A DNA stretch of 64,000 bases from Bacteroidota bacterium (lineage in GTDB: Bacteria; Bacteroidota; Ignavibacteria; Ignavibacteriales; Melioribacteraceae), in contig JAEWUC010000002.1 in assembly GCA_023397505.1 (NCBI GenBank), forward strand, positions 248,001 to 312,000, read 5' to 3'. Shown here one piece after another: positions 1 through 8,531 of the stretch. A program made the translations under genes and the position numbers. Within the stretch, counting starts at the first letter, position 1. Each line of letters starts with the position of its first letter. The notes below the pieces were generated by a model. That model was not told the origin of the DNA. It searched no databases and saw only the letters and a program-made list of their open reading frames with translations.

Positions 1-2
1 AA

Positions 3-161
3 ATAAACGCGTTGAAACATGAACTTCAGCTTTTTGTTAACGCAGTTATTAATAATGAAAAACCGGTTGTTAGCGGTGCAGACGGCTTACGCAATTTAAG
101 AGTGGCTGAAATGATAATTAAAAAAATAGAGGAGTCGATAGCTAATGCGAAGGTTAATTAG
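3..161 (+). CDS. Gfo/Idh/MocA-family oxidoreductase, C-terminal end (5' truncated)
   Basis: An open frame enters from the left edge and gives 52 residues before a TAG. The text (LKHELQLFVNAV, then KPVVSGADGLRNLRVAEMI) matches the usual C-terminal helix of Gfo/Idh/MocA NAD(P)-dependent sugar oxidoreductases, where a 'vsgedGlraLevaeaI' pattern closes the substrate domain. The catalytic and Rossmann parts lie outside the window, so the substrate cannot be given. Its last 17 bases overlap the start of the next gene, suggesting one operon with the lipoprotein and LptD. Family call is by recognition of a short tail only. Confidence 0.6.
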   Translation: MNALKHELQLFVNAVINNEKPVVSGADGLRNLRVAEMIIKKIEESIANAKVN

Positions 162-747
162 CTTTTTATTTCTTCTTACACTTTTTGTTTCGGGCTGCAG
201 TGTGTTAAAAACAATAGAAAATATTTCGCGGTTGAAATACAAAATCCAATCTGCTAAAGAGTATAAAGTTGCCGGAATAAAAGTAGATAACAAAAAATCA
301 TTAAAGGATTTTAAATCTTTAGAAGCATTAAAAATTACTGCTTCTGCAATGAAGGGAACGCTTCCCGTTACATTTACACTTTTTATTGAAGCTAAAAATC
401 CGAATGATGGAAGCGGCGGCTACCCGGCGACAGATATTTCTATCCAATCATTTCCGTGGCGTTTGTTCATAAACGAAAACGAAACTATATCGGGAAACAT
501 TGGTGCACCGATAATCGTACCTGGTAAAGGTGAGATAACTGTAATTCCAATCGACGTAACATTTGATTTGATGAAAAACATAAAAGAAAAAAATATCGAT
601 GACATAATTGAACTTGCCCTGAATATGGGCGGAGTACAAAAATCTACATCAAATTTGAAATTGCTTGTTAAACCGGTAATCGGTACTCCGCTTGGCAATA
701 TTTCTTACCCGGAAGAGATTACTATTGTCGATAAAACGTTCAATTGA
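145..747 (+). CDS. LEA14-like lipoprotein
   Basis: A 200-residue protein with a lipoprotein signal: charged MRR start, hydrophobic stretch, and lipobox V-S-G-C with Cys18 as the probable lipidated residue. The mature part is a beta-rich domain of the LEA14 / water-stress type (residues about 55-190), with a conserved-looking core in which basic residues alternate with hydrophobics and an LPVTFTLFIEAKNPN segment (a hallmark 'v.l.v.NPN' of this fold). These proteins sit in the envelope in many Gram-negatives with unknown precise role. It overlaps the upstream oxidoreductase and is followed 55 bases later by lptD. A role as an outer-membrane partner of LptD is only suggested by position. Confidence 0.7.
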   Translation: MRRLISFLFLLTLFVSGCSVLKTIENISRLKYKIQSAKEYKVAGIKVDNKKSLKDFKSLEALKITASAMKGTLPVTFTLFIEAKNPNDGSGGYPATDISIQSFPWRLFINENETISGNIGAPIIVPGKGEITVIPIDVTFDLMKNIKEKNIDDIIELALNMGGVQKSTSNLKLLVKPVIGTPLGNISYPEEITIVDKTFN

Positions 748-748
748 T

Positions 749-779
749 TTTGCAAACTGATCCTAACATTATAATAAAT
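749..779 (+). promoter_or_regulatory. Putative promoter for lptD
   Basis: TTTG (749-752), a 19-base gap, then TAATAAAT (772-779). The spacing fits the Bacteroidota -33/-7 layout, though the -7 box lacks the final TTTG. The same pair TTTTGCAAA...TAATAAAT occurs before the trans-sulfuration gene at 43867-43897, which raises its credibility slightly. Confidence 0.35.
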
Positions 780-802
780 ATAAAATCCAATTCACTGCGC
801 GC

Positions 803-3415
803 ATGAAAATTCTCAAACAGATAATATTTTTGTCTTTATGTTCGAGTATATTCGCGCAGAATAATGATTCACTTTCTGTTCAACCTTTCCCGGATTCATT
901 AAAAGTACAAATCAGCGATACAACAAAGACCGATACAACAAAAACAAAGAAAAAATTCGATATTGATGCAATTGTAAATGCTGCAGCGAGTGATTCTCTG
1001 ATCTTCGATGTGAAATCAAAAAAAATGTATTTGCACGGTTCAGGAGAGTTAAGGTATAAAGAAACAGATTTGAAGAGCGGGAAAATATTTGTCGATTATC
1101 AAACTAACGATCTTGAAGCTTTTGGAATTGAAGATACATCGGATACTGCAAAGGTAAAGCTGCGTCAAACCCCCGTTTTAAAAGAAGGCGCGGAAGTTTA
1201 TGAAAGTTCACGGATGCGTTACAATTTTAAAACCCAGCGCGGCTTTATTTCGATGGCGAAAAACAGAGAAGATAATTCCCGCTACGAAGGAGAAAAAGTA
1301 AACAAAGTTGATAAGAATGTTTATTTTATTGAAGACGGAATGTTCACAACTTGCGAAAGCGATACTCCGCATACGCATTTTACTGCAAGCCAGATGAAGG
1401 TAATTCAGAAAGATAAAATTGTTGCGCGATGGATTTTTATGCACATTGGCGGTGTACCTATCCCGATTCCCTTGCCGTTCGCGGTTTTCCCAAACGAGTC
1501 GGGTAGAAGATCGGGATTAATAATTCCAACCTTCGGCGATGCAGGCAACCGCGGTTCCTATCTTTATAACTTTGGCTACTTTTGGGCCATGAACGATTAT
1601 ATGGATTTGACTCTTACCGGCGATTATTATTTTAAAGGAGGATACGGTTTACGCAGCAGGTATCGCTATACAAAAAGATATAATTACAGCGGAAACATCG
1701 AAGCGGGTTTTTCGAAAATAAAAATCGGCGAGGATAACGATCCGGCTGTTTATAAACAAAATACTGATCAATGGAAAATTGTTTGGTATCATAATCAGCA
1801 GATTGATCCGACAATGAATTTAGCTGCAAATTTGCAATTCATGTCCAGCGAGTATGACAGACAGAACAGTGTTAATTACAATGATATTCTTTCGCAGCAG
1901 GTTTTTTCAAGTGCAAATTTTAGCAAAAGATGGGATGACAACAGCAGCTTAAGTATAAACTATTCGCGCAGCCAGGATTTGCAGGACGGAACAATTAATG
2001 AAACATTGCCAAATCTAAGTTACTCGCGGCAGGTATCTTATCCGTTTAAACGGGAAGGCGCGGAATCGATGCGCGATCAAAAATGGTATGAATTAATTGG
2101 TTATTCGTATTCAGGTAGATTTCAAAATAATCGACGAAAAAATTCCGGTGGATTGAAAATCCGCGGCGGTATTCAACACGATATTGGATTGAACGCGTCG
2201 CCGAAAATTAGTTACTTCAGTATTTCCCCAAATTTTTCTTATACTGAAAAATGGTATAATAAATGGACGAAGATTGACAACGTAGTTTTAGATAAAGTTG
2301 ATTCGGACGGAAAAGCATATCAAAAAGATTCTTTAGTATATACTGATGTTAAAGAGTTGCATGCTGTCAGAACATTTCAAATGAGTGTTTCGGCATCCAC
2401 AAGATTGTACGGAATGTTCCAGCCCAATGCATTCGGAGTTGAAGCTTTCAGGCACACAATCTCTCCTTCCATTTCCTACAATTATACTCCCGATTTCACT
2501 ACGGATAAATGGGGATATTACGATTCATATACAAATTCGAAAGGTGAAACTTTCAGGTACGATAAATACGACAGGGAAGTTTTTACGGGAGTACCGGGCA
2601 GCGAAAGTCAAAGTATCAGTTTTTCCGTCGGCAATGTTTTTGAAATTAAAACTATGAAGGACCCGAACGACACAACAAAAAGAAGTGACGGGAATAAAAT
2701 ACAGTTACTGAATTTGAATGCAAGTCTCGGTTATAATTTTGCGGCTGATAGTTTTAAAGTAAGCGGGTTGAATTTGAGTTATAGAACACAAATTGGCGAT
2801 TGGGTTAGTTTTTCAGGTTCATCATCTTATACTTTTTATGATTTTATACAAACAGGTGAAAACAGTTATACAAGAGTTAATAGATTTTTAGCTTCGGAAG
2901 GTAAGGGATTGTTCCGTTTGACTAATTTTAGTTTTTCGATGTCAACAAATTTAAGCGGGGAAAAATTTAAATCGGATTCAAAAGAAGAGAAGCAGAATCA
3001 AAATGAAGATGATGAAGGAATTGAGTTGCAAAAAAATAATTACACTTCTTTATACGAAGACAACAAAACTCCGGATTTGACAATCCCGTGGAGTTTGAAT
3101 CTTAATTACAATTACAACCTCTCAAAGACAAATCCAACAGGTGCGGAATCTTATTCCAACATTGGGCTGGATTTAAGTTTCAGTTTAACAAAAAATTGGA
3201 AGTTTACCGTACGCGGCAGTTATGATTTTGACAGAAAAGAAATAGCCGCACCGCAAATCACAATATACCGCGATCTTCACTGCTGGGAAATGAATTTCAG
3301 CTGGAACCCGCTTGGCTATTATAGTGGATACCGCTTTGAAATTAGAATGAAAGCACCTGAACTCCAGGATCTTAAAGTGACAAAATCCGGCGGAATGTAC
3401 TCCGGCAGAAGATAA
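803..3415 (+). CDS. lptD: LPS-assembly outer-membrane protein LptD
   Basis: 870 residues. LptD forms the outer-membrane beta-barrel that inserts lipopolysaccharide into the outer leaflet. Residues 1-19 form a signal peptide ending in IFAQ. After a Ser/Thr/Lys-rich linker, residues about 60-215 form the OstA/LptA-like periplasmic domain (repeated strand motifs such as SKKMYLHGSGELRYKETDL and MRYNFKTQRGFI). The segment with VPIPIPLPFAVFPNESGRRSGLIIPTFG is the typical LptD junction into the barrel; the rest alternates short aromatic strands to the C terminus. A low-complexity acidic insert (KEEKQNQNEDDEGIE) near residue 735 looks like a surface loop. Length is typical for Bacteroidota homologues. 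A LEA14-like lipoprotein gene lies just upstream; no lptE-like gene is seen here. Confidence 0.85.
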   Translation: MKILKQIIFLSLCSSIFAQNNDSLSVQPFPDSLKVQISDTTKTDTTKTKKKFDIDAIVNAAASDSLIFDVKSKKMYLHGSGELRYKETDLKSGKIFVDYQTNDLEAFGIEDTSDTAKVKLRQTPVLKEGAEVYESSRMRYNFKTQRGFISMAKNREDNSRYEGEKVNKVDKNVYFIEDGMFTTCESDTPHTHFTASQMKVIQKDKIVARWIFMHIGGVPIPIPLPFAVFPNESGRRSGLIIPTFGDAGNRGSYLYNFGYFWAMNDYMDLTLTGDYYFKGGYGLRSRYRYTKRYNYSGNIEAGFSKIKIGEDNDPAVYKQNTDQWKIVWYHNQQIDPTMNLAANLQFMSSEYDRQNSVNYNDILSQQVFSSANFSKRWDDNSSLSINYSRSQDLQDGTINETLPNLSYSRQVSYPFKREGAESMRDQKWYELIGYSYSGRFQNNRRKNSGGLKIRGGIQHDIGLNASPKISYFSISPNFSYTEKWYNKWTKIDNVVLDKVDSDGKAYQKDSLVYTDVKELHAVRTFQMSVSASTRLYGMFQPNAFGVEAFRHTISPSISYNYTPDFTTDKWGYYDSYTNSKGETFRYDKYDREVFTGVPGSESQSISFSVGNVFEIKTMKDPNDTTKRSDGNKIQLLNLNASLGYNFAADSFKVSGLNLSYRTQIGDWVSFSGSSSYTFYDFIQTGENSYTRVNRFLASEGKGLFRLTNFSFSMSTNLSGEKFKSDSKEEKQNQNEDDEGIELQKNNYTSLYEDNKTPDLTIPWSLNLNYNYNLSKTNPTGAESYSNIGLDLSFSLTKNWKFTVRGSYDFDRKEIAAPQITIYRDLHCWEMNFSWNPLGYYSGYRFEIRMKAPELQDLKVTKSGGMYSGRR

Positions 3416-3487
3416 TACCTCTAAAAACTGCGTTTTCACTTCTTTTTCAATCTTTCAAATAATATTTTAAAAATTATTTTAAAATAC

Positions 3488-3517
3488 TTGACAAAAAACC
3501 AAAATAATTTATATTTG
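3488..3517 (+). promoter_or_regulatory. Bacteroidota-type promoter of the amtB operon
   Basis: TTG (3488-3490), 19 bases, then TATATTTG (3510-3517), an exact match to the TAnnTTTG -7 box of Bacteroidota primary-sigma promoters. It implies a leader of about 160 bases before the amtB ATG at 3682. No sigma-54 -24/-12 signature was seen here, although amtB-glnK operons of proteobacteria usually have one. Confidence 0.6.
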
Positions 3518-3681
3518 CAAATGGAATTACCTTAATTAGTAAGGTAATTGTGATGAAACAATATATATAATAAGGTTATGCCATGTAAATCGAATGATTG
3601 ACAGGCAAATACCCTTCTAAATGGAATACAGAAGAATTCATAAAGTTTTTACACTACCAAATAATAAAAGAGGGACTCTCT

Positions 3682-4971
3682 ATGGAAAACAAAATAATCC
3701 TTGATACCATTTGGGTATTATTTACTGCTTTTCTGGTGTTTTTTATGAATCTCGGATTTGCGTTGGTTGAATCCGGATTTGCACGAAGCAAAAATGCAGT
3801 TAACATTCTTTCGAAGAACTTTATTGTGTTCGCAGTTTCTTCGCTTGCATTCTGGTTTATTGGTTGGGGTTTGATGTTTGGAGACGGTAACGGATTTTTA
3901 GGTATGCAAGGATTGTTTGCACTTGGTGGTGCAGATAATAGTCCGGCAACTGGAGACAGTTATTCCGGTGTCTATTCCGCAATCAGTTGGGCTAGTGTGC
4001 CGTTTTTAGCTAAATTCTTCTTCCAACTGGTTTTTGCCGGTACAGCTGCTACCATTGTTTCTGGTGCTGTTGCAGAAAGAATAAAATATGTTTCTTTTAT
4101 TGTTTTTTCTTTTATTCTAGTTGCAGTAGTCTATCCCATCACCGGTCATTGGATTTGGGGTGGCGGATGGTTGGCCCAATTAGGATTTTGGGATTTTGCT
4201 GGTTCAACAGCTGTTCACTCCGTTGGTGGATGGGCAGCACTCACAGGTGCTATCATTTTAGGTCCTAGAATAGGAAAATTTAAAGATGGAAAAATTTTCC
4301 CAATTCCCGGTCATAATATGACGTCTGCAACAATTGGTGTTTTAATTTTATGGCTTGGATGGTTTGGTTTTAATCCTGGAAGCACAATGGCTGCCGATCC
4401 TGGAGCGATTGCCAGAATTGCGGTTACTACTAATAGCGGTGCTATTGCCGGATTATTAAGTTCTACAATTATTGCATGGATCGTGCTCGGTAAACCGGAT
4501 CTAAGTATGACAATTAACGGCTGTCTTGCCGGACTAGTTGCCGTTACAGCCGGATGTGCATTTATTAGTGTGGGCAGTTCATTGATTATTGGCGCAATTG
4601 CGGGTGTGATTGTTGTGTTTGCAGTAATTTGGTTTGATAAAATGAAAGTTGATGACCCGGTTGGTGCATTGGCTGTGCATTTGGCAAATGGCGTCTTTGG
4701 AACTCTTGCCGTTGGTCTATTTGCTCAAGATGTATTTATGCCCGGTACTACTGGAAACGGTTTGTTCTTCGGAGGCGGACTTACACTATTTATTAATCAA
4801 TTAGTAGGTGTTCTTTCGGTAGGCGCGTTTACCGTTGCAGTTACATCAGTCATTTGGATTGTTATTAAGAAAACTATGGGACTTCGTGTTACTGAACAAG
4901 AAGAAATTGAAGGATTGGATATTGGCGAGCATGGAATGGAAGCTTATCCGGATTTTGAAAAAGTATCGTAA
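3682..4971 (+). CDS. amtB: Ammonium transporter Amt
   Basis: 429 residues, an inner-membrane channel of the Amt/Mep/Rh family that conducts ammonium. Eleven hydrophobic segments can be followed. The twin pore histidines are present: His179 in STAVHSVGGW and His333 in ALAVHLANG; the family signature region GHWIWGGGWL is also clear. The ATG at 3682 is chosen because it follows an AGAGGGA Shine-Dalgarno and gives the usual start of Amt proteins lacking a signal peptide; an upstream TTG at 3598 would add 28 unlike residues. It heads an operon with an outer-membrane protein and PII (5797), the usual PII-Amt pairing in which PII blocks the channel when nitrogen is plentiful. Confidence 0.95.
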   Translation: MENKIILDTIWVLFTAFLVFFMNLGFALVESGFARSKNAVNILSKNFIVFAVSSLAFWFIGWGLMFGDGNGFLGMQGLFALGGADNSPATGDSYSGVYSAISWASVPFLAKFFFQLVFAGTAATIVSGAVAERIKYVSFIVFSFILVAVVYPITGHWIWGGGWLAQLGFWDFAGSTAVHSVGGWAALTGAIILGPRIGKFKDGKIFPIPGHNMTSATIGVLILWLGWFGFNPGSTMAADPGAIARIAVTTNSGAIAGLLSSTIIAWIVLGKPDLSMTINGCLAGLVAVTAGCAFISVGSSLIIGAIAGVIVVFAVIWFDKMKVDDPVGALAVHLANGVFGTLAVGLFAQDVFMPGTTGNGLFFGGGLTLFINQLVGVLSVGAFTVAVTSVIWIVIKKTMGLRVTEQEEIEGLDIGEHGMEAYPDFEKVS

Positions 4972-5026
4972 GTATAGTTAATCTTTAATATTTTTCTATA
5001 AGAAATTAACAAGAATGGAGAATAAA

Positions 5027-5752
5027 ATGAAAGCTGCTATTACAAAATTTTTTTCATCGCTTACAATTATTTTACTCTTTTTTACATTTTCAGAAACCAA
5101 AGCACAAGACCTTTCTCTTGGCACGGATATTTACAGCAGATATATTTGGAGAGGATTAGATCTCGGCGGCAATACACCTTCTTTACAGCCATATATTACT
5201 TTATCGGCGGGTGGTTTTTCGGCTGGTTTCTGGGGCGCTTATTCAATGTCGGATCCTGCCGGGCTAAATGAAATTGATGTTTGGGCAAGCTATGCTTTTG
5301 ATCTTTCCGAATCCGGCAGTTTAAGTTTGGGATTGACAGATTATACAAATCCTAATAGTGGAGTTAAATGGGGTAATTTCAATAATTACGATGATCCTGA
5401 AGGACCCGGCGCACATTTCATCGAATTAAATGTTGGATATACGGGACCGGAGAGTTTCCCAATATCTTTATCATTCAATTACTTCCTTCATAACGTTGCC
5501 GAAAATCCAATATATTTTCAAGTGGGCTATAGTACATCTGTTAAAGATGTCGGCTTAAGTTTGTTTGTTGGCGGCACTCCGGGCGAAGATGTGGGATATT
5601 ACGGTGTAACAGATTTTAGTTTGATAAATGTAGGGTTCAAAGCAACAAAGGAAATAAAAGTAACAGATAGTTTCAGTATTCCGTTGTCGGGTTCGGTAAT
5701 ATTAAATCCATCTTCGGAAGATATCTTTTACGTTGTTGGAATATCTTTGTAA
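5027..5752 (+). CDS. Porin-like outer-membrane protein of the TIGR02001/TorF type
   Basis: About 241 residues with a signal peptide ending in TKAQ and a mature part made of short alternating strands ending in aromatic or hydrophobic residues, ending VGISL as beta-barrels do. The start of the mature protein, LGTDIYSRYIWRGLDLGG, is the hallmark of the 'conserved hypothetical Gcw_chp / TorF putative porin' family. The ATG at 5027 is preferred over 5015 because GGAG lies at 5017-5020 with a six-base spacer. It lies between amtB and the PII gene with 55 and 44 base gaps, so it should be co-expressed under nitrogen control. A role in passage of small nitrogen compounds through the outer membrane is inference. 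Confidence 0.7.
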   Translation: MKAAITKFFSSLTIILLFFTFSETKAQDLSLGTDIYSRYIWRGLDLGGNTPSLQPYITLSAGGFSAGFWGAYSMSDPAGLNEIDVWASYAFDLSESGSLSLGLTDYTNPNSGVKWGNFNNYDDPEGPGAHFIELNVGYTGPESFPISLSFNYFLHNVAENPIYFQVGYSTSVKDVGLSLFVGGTPGEDVGYYGVTDFSLINVGFKATKEIKVTDSFSIPLSGSVILNPSSEDIFYVVGISL

Positions 5753-5796
5753 ATAATTCCTCAATAATTGAATAAAAACAAAAAGAGGTATAAATA

Positions 5797-6135
5797 ATGA
5801 AAAAAATTGAAGCGATTATAAGACCGCATAAATTGGATGAAGTTCAGGACGCGCTTAGCGAAGCCGGATATCACGGTTTAACAGTATCTGAAGTTCGCGG
5901 TTACGGCAGACAAAAAGGTCATAGGGAAGTTTACCGCGGTACCGAATACAACATTAATTTTGTTCCCAAAATAAAGATAGAATTAATTTGTCCCGACGAT
6001 AGGGCAGAAGCAGCTGTCGATATTGTAATTAAAACAGCCAAAACCGGTCAAGTTGGCGACGGTAAAATCTTTATATACAATTTGCAGGATGCCATCCGTA
6101 TAAGAACCGGCGAATCCGGCGACAGTGCATTATAA
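5797..6135 (+). CDS. glnK: Nitrogen regulatory protein P-II
   Basis: 112 residues, the standard PII length. PII trimers read ATP/ADP and 2-oxoglutarate and control Amt channels and nitrogen enzymes. The T-loop is intact: EVYRGTEYN carries Tyr51, the residue uridylylated in enterobacteria. The C-terminal signature (TGQVGDGKIFIYNLQDAIRIRTGE) is also complete. It is the last gene of the amtB operon, preceded by an AGAGG Shine-Dalgarno and followed by two hairpins. Whether Tyr51 is really modified here cannot be seen. Linkage to amtB favours the name glnK over glnB, but sequence alone does not separate them. Confidence 0.95.
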   Translation: MKKIEAIIRPHKLDEVQDALSEAGYHGLTVSEVRGYGRQKGHREVYRGTEYNINFVPKIKIELICPDDRAEAAVDIVIKTAKTGQVGDGKIFIYNLQDAIRIRTGESGDSAL

Positions 6136-6147
6136 ATTTACGGTAAA

Positions 6148-6173
6148 GCGCTATTTATTTAGCGCATGTTTTA
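6148..6173 (+). terminator. First hairpin after the PII gene
   Basis: GCGCTA (6148-6153) and TAGCGC (6160-6165) form a six-pair stem with a six-base loop, followed by ATGTTTTAA. The stem is short and the U-run is imperfect, so this may be only a partial terminator ahead of the stronger one at 6186. Confidence 0.45.
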
Positions 6174-6185
6174 ACACCGGGCCTG

Positions 6186-6222
6186 AAGCACGACCATTCC
6201 AAAGGTCGTGCTTTCTTTAATT
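6186..6222 (+). terminator. Rho-independent terminator of the amtB-PII operon
   Basis: AAGCACGACC (6186-6195) pairs exactly with GGTCGTGCTT (6204-6213) across an eight-base loop, followed by TTCTTTAATT. This is a strong stem with a U-rich tail on the plus strand. Confidence 0.75.
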
Positions 6223-6309
6223 ATAGCCTTCGCATTAAAACAATTCTATATGATAATTGCGGCTGTAATATGAAATTAATCTGTGCAGATCATAAACAAT
6301 CATAATAAT

Positions 6310-6341
6310 CCCGCCTCGCACGATACTGTGAGTCGGGCGGG
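6310..6341 (-). terminator. Imperfect hairpin, possible terminator of the nitrilase gene
   Basis: CCCGCC (6310-6315) and GGCGGG (6336-6341) pair, with an inner CAC/GTG pair. Read on the minus strand it is followed by ATTATTATG, so it could end transcription coming from the nitrilase gene whose stop is at 6416. Confidence 0.4.
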
Positions 6342-6415
6342 AGTGTTCTATACTTTTCAACAACAGATTAAATAAAAAATTACTTTGAATGATTTCACAA
6401 GTCATGAATTATAAA

Positions 6416-7174
6416 TCAAATCAATTTGATATCATTCAAGAACGGGAGTTTATTTCTTGTTTCTTTTACGAAATTTAAATCTATATCGCGGATAAAAATA
6501 TTCTCTTCGTCTTCCGCAATAAAAATACTATTGCCCATCGGGTCGAATATTGCGCTGCAGCCGTTGTATTTGTGATTCGGTTCTTCGCCAACACGGTTAA
6601 CTCCAATCATATAACATTGATTTTCAATTGCGCGTGCTTTTAATAATGCTTTCCAATGTTCAATTCTTTGAACCGGCCAACTTGCTATATTTACCATCAC
6701 TTCAACTTTTTCTTTAGCATATAACCTATAAAGCTCAGGAAAGCGAAGATCATAACAAATACTCAAACCGAATTTAATGTGATCTATTTCAGTCACCACG
6801 ATTTCATGAGAAGAAGTAAAATGTTTATCCTCATCTCCCAAGCTGAACGGATGAATTTTTCTATAACGGGCTTTAATTAAACCGTTGTCAAAGTGAACGA
6901 GAGTATTATAAAATCTATGTACATCTTGCTCAATAATTCCGGCAAAAATATTCGTGCCAAGCATTGATGAAATATGCATGAAAAGCTGCGTACCGATTCC
7001 GTCAATCTCATCGGCAAATCGTTCGCAATTCATCGTAAAACCTGTTAATGATAGCTCAGGGAAAATTAAAAGGTCAAAATCTTTATCCGACTTGTCTAAA
7101 AGCGTTTCGATTTTATGAATACTCTTTTGAGGATTTTCCCATTCCGGTGCGAATTGTGCAAGTCCTATTTTCAT
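6416..7174 (-). CDS. Nitrilase-superfamily amidase, omega-amidase (YafV/NIT2) type
   Basis: 252 residues, the size of single-domain carbon-nitrogen hydrolases. The catalytic triad is complete: Glu40 (FPELSLTG), Lys106 (RYRKIHPFS) and Cys140 (SICYDLRFPELYR). The context around the cysteine and the RKIHPFS motif fit omega-amidases, which hydrolyse 2-oxoglutaramate or 2-oxosuccinamate made by glutamine/asparagine transaminases and detoxify them. No signal peptide, so cytoplasmic. It is monocistronic, convergent to the PII gene and divergent from the esterase at 7327. Exact substrate is inferred from family likeness; another small amidase activity is possible. Confidence 0.8.
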   Translation of the reverse strand: MKIGLAQFAPEWENPQKSIHKIETLLDKSDKDFDLLIFPELSLTGFTMNCERFADEIDGIGTQLFMHISSMLGTNIFAGIIEQDVHRFYNTLVHFDNGLIKARYRKIHPFSLGDEDKHFTSSHEIVVTEIDHIKFGLSICYDLRFPELYRLYAKEKVEVMVNIASWPVQRIEHWKALLKARAIENQCYMIGVNRVGEEPNHKYNGCSAIFDPMGNSIFIAEDEENIFIRDIDLNFVKETRNKLPFLNDIKLI

Positions 7175-7252
7175 AACACTCTTAAATTTCTTGAAAACAA
7201 AATAGCAAATGGCAAGACAAATTTCTTCTTAACGTATTTCTTAAAGAATCAA

Positions 7253-7285
7253 TTTGTATTGATTCCTTCTTTAATCCTATTATTG
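7253..7285 (+). promoter_or_regulatory. Putative Bacteroidota-type promoter of the CE2 esterase gene
   Basis: TTTG (7253-7256), 21 bases, TATTATTG (7278-7285), one mismatch from TAnnTTTG. It lies 42 bases before the ATG at 7327. Confidence 0.4.
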
Positions 7286-7326
7286 CGATGTACTTTTTAT
7301 GCATTTGAATTACGACGGATAAAACA

Positions 7327-8433
7327 ATGGCGGAAAAATATTTTATAACTTTATTCTCAACTGTTGTTTTGATATTTCACTTCGCAGCATGCTCTTCAAT
7401 AACAACAAATCATTATGGACAAGCGGGAATTATCGATGCCGATCATCCATACATTCAATATGTTGGACGTTTCGATTTTTCAAATCCCAAAAAAGTAAAA
7501 TTTGATTGGCCGGGTGTTTATATATCTGCAAAATTTATTGGTGAAAATATTTCTATTAGACTAAATGATAATTCGAATGAATATGCAGTTGTTATTGATA
7601 ATTCATTGCCGAAACTACTTCAAAAAGATTCAACAAAAAACATATTTATAATAAATGGATTGAGCGATTCGGTTCTCCATACAATTACAATTCATAAAAG
7701 AACCGAGACATTTGTAGGAGTTGGCGAGTTTGAAGGTTTTATTCTGGACCAAGGATGTAAATTGCTGCCCCCTGAAAAAAGGCCCGAACGAAGAATAGAA
7801 TTTATCGGCAACTCAATTACTTGCGGCTACGGTGTTGAAGGTGATAGCCCGGATTGCCATTTTCGTCCAGGGACAGAAAACGCAAATTTATCTTATGCCG
7901 CCATTACTTCCCGCGGACTTAATGCAGATTATCATTTAATTTCATATTCGGGAAGAGGTGTTGTGCGCAATTATGGCGATTCCAACAAAACTTCAATGGA
8001 TCCGATGCCTGCGCTTTATGATAGAATTTGCTTCTATGATTCAATTTCAAAATGGGATTTTACAAAGTGGACCCCGCAAGTTGTTGTAATTAATCTTGGC
8101 ACAAATGATTTCTCAACTCAACCTTTTCCAGATAAAAATGTTTTTCAAAATGCATACAAAAATTTGATAGACCGTGTTCGCAATTTATACCCCGGTGTTG
8201 CCGTCTTTTGCATTTGCGGACCGATGATTGACGAACCTTGCAAAAGTTATATAAAAGAAGTTATTAAACTTGATCAAAGAGGAAAACGTGATAAAAATAT
8301 TTTCTTTGTTGAAATTCCAAGTGCAGTATTAACTGATAGCGATTGGGGCTGCGATTGGCACCCAAATGTGAGTGGAATGATAAAGATTGCCGGCATACTT
8401 TCATCTGAAATTAAAGCACGGATGAATTGGTAA
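7327..8433 (+). CDS. CE2-type SGNH acetylesterase lipoprotein
   Basis: 368 residues. The N terminus is a lipoprotein signal with lipobox F-A-A-C (Cys22), so the enzyme is probably anchored in the envelope. Residues about 40-145 look like the jelly-roll carbohydrate-binding-like domain that precedes the catalytic domain in family CE2. The SGNH hydrolase domain follows: GNSITCGYG with nucleophile Ser163, GTND at 258-261, and the DWHP box with Asp343 and His345. CE2 enzymes remove acetyl groups from plant polysaccharides such as xylan and glucomannan. Single gene, divergent from the nitrilase. The acetyl-polysaccharide specificity is from the family. Confidence 0.82.
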   Translation: MAEKYFITLFSTVVLIFHFAACSSITTNHYGQAGIIDADHPYIQYVGRFDFSNPKKVKFDWPGVYISAKFIGENISIRLNDNSNEYAVVIDNSLPKLLQKDSTKNIFIINGLSDSVLHTITIHKRTETFVGVGEFEGFILDQGCKLLPPEKRPERRIEFIGNSITCGYGVEGDSPDCHFRPGTENANLSYAAITSRGLNADYHLISYSGRGVVRNYGDSNKTSMDPMPALYDRICFYDSISKWDFTKWTPQVVVINLGTNDFSTQPFPDKNVFQNAYKNLIDRVRNLYPGVAVFCICGPMIDEPCKSYIKEVIKLDQRGKRDKNIFFVEIPSAVLTDSDWGCDWHPNVSGMIKIAGILSSEIKARMNW

Positions 8434-8442
8434 ATTGTTATT

Positions 8443-8482
8443 CTTCTATTGTTGATTATTTCCTTCTATTAATGATTATCCC
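8443..8482. repeat. Two imperfect 20-base direct repeats before the R-M genes
   Basis: Units CTTCTATTGTTGATTATTTC (8443-8462) and CTTCTATTAATGATTATCCC (8463-8482) are adjacent and identical at 16 of 20 positions. They lie 50 bases upstream of the methyltransferase start. They could be a regulator site or a chance AT-rich duplication. Confidence 0.4.
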
Positions 8483-8531
8483 GATTAGTTATAAAATTTT
8501 GTACTTTTACTGCATGGAATAAGAATAAAAA

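Noticed and set aside
3598..3681. N-terminal extension of the Amt protein from a TTG at 3598
   Set aside because: The 28 extra residues look like no Amt leader, and ATG 3682 has an AGAGGGA ribosome site and the canonical family start.
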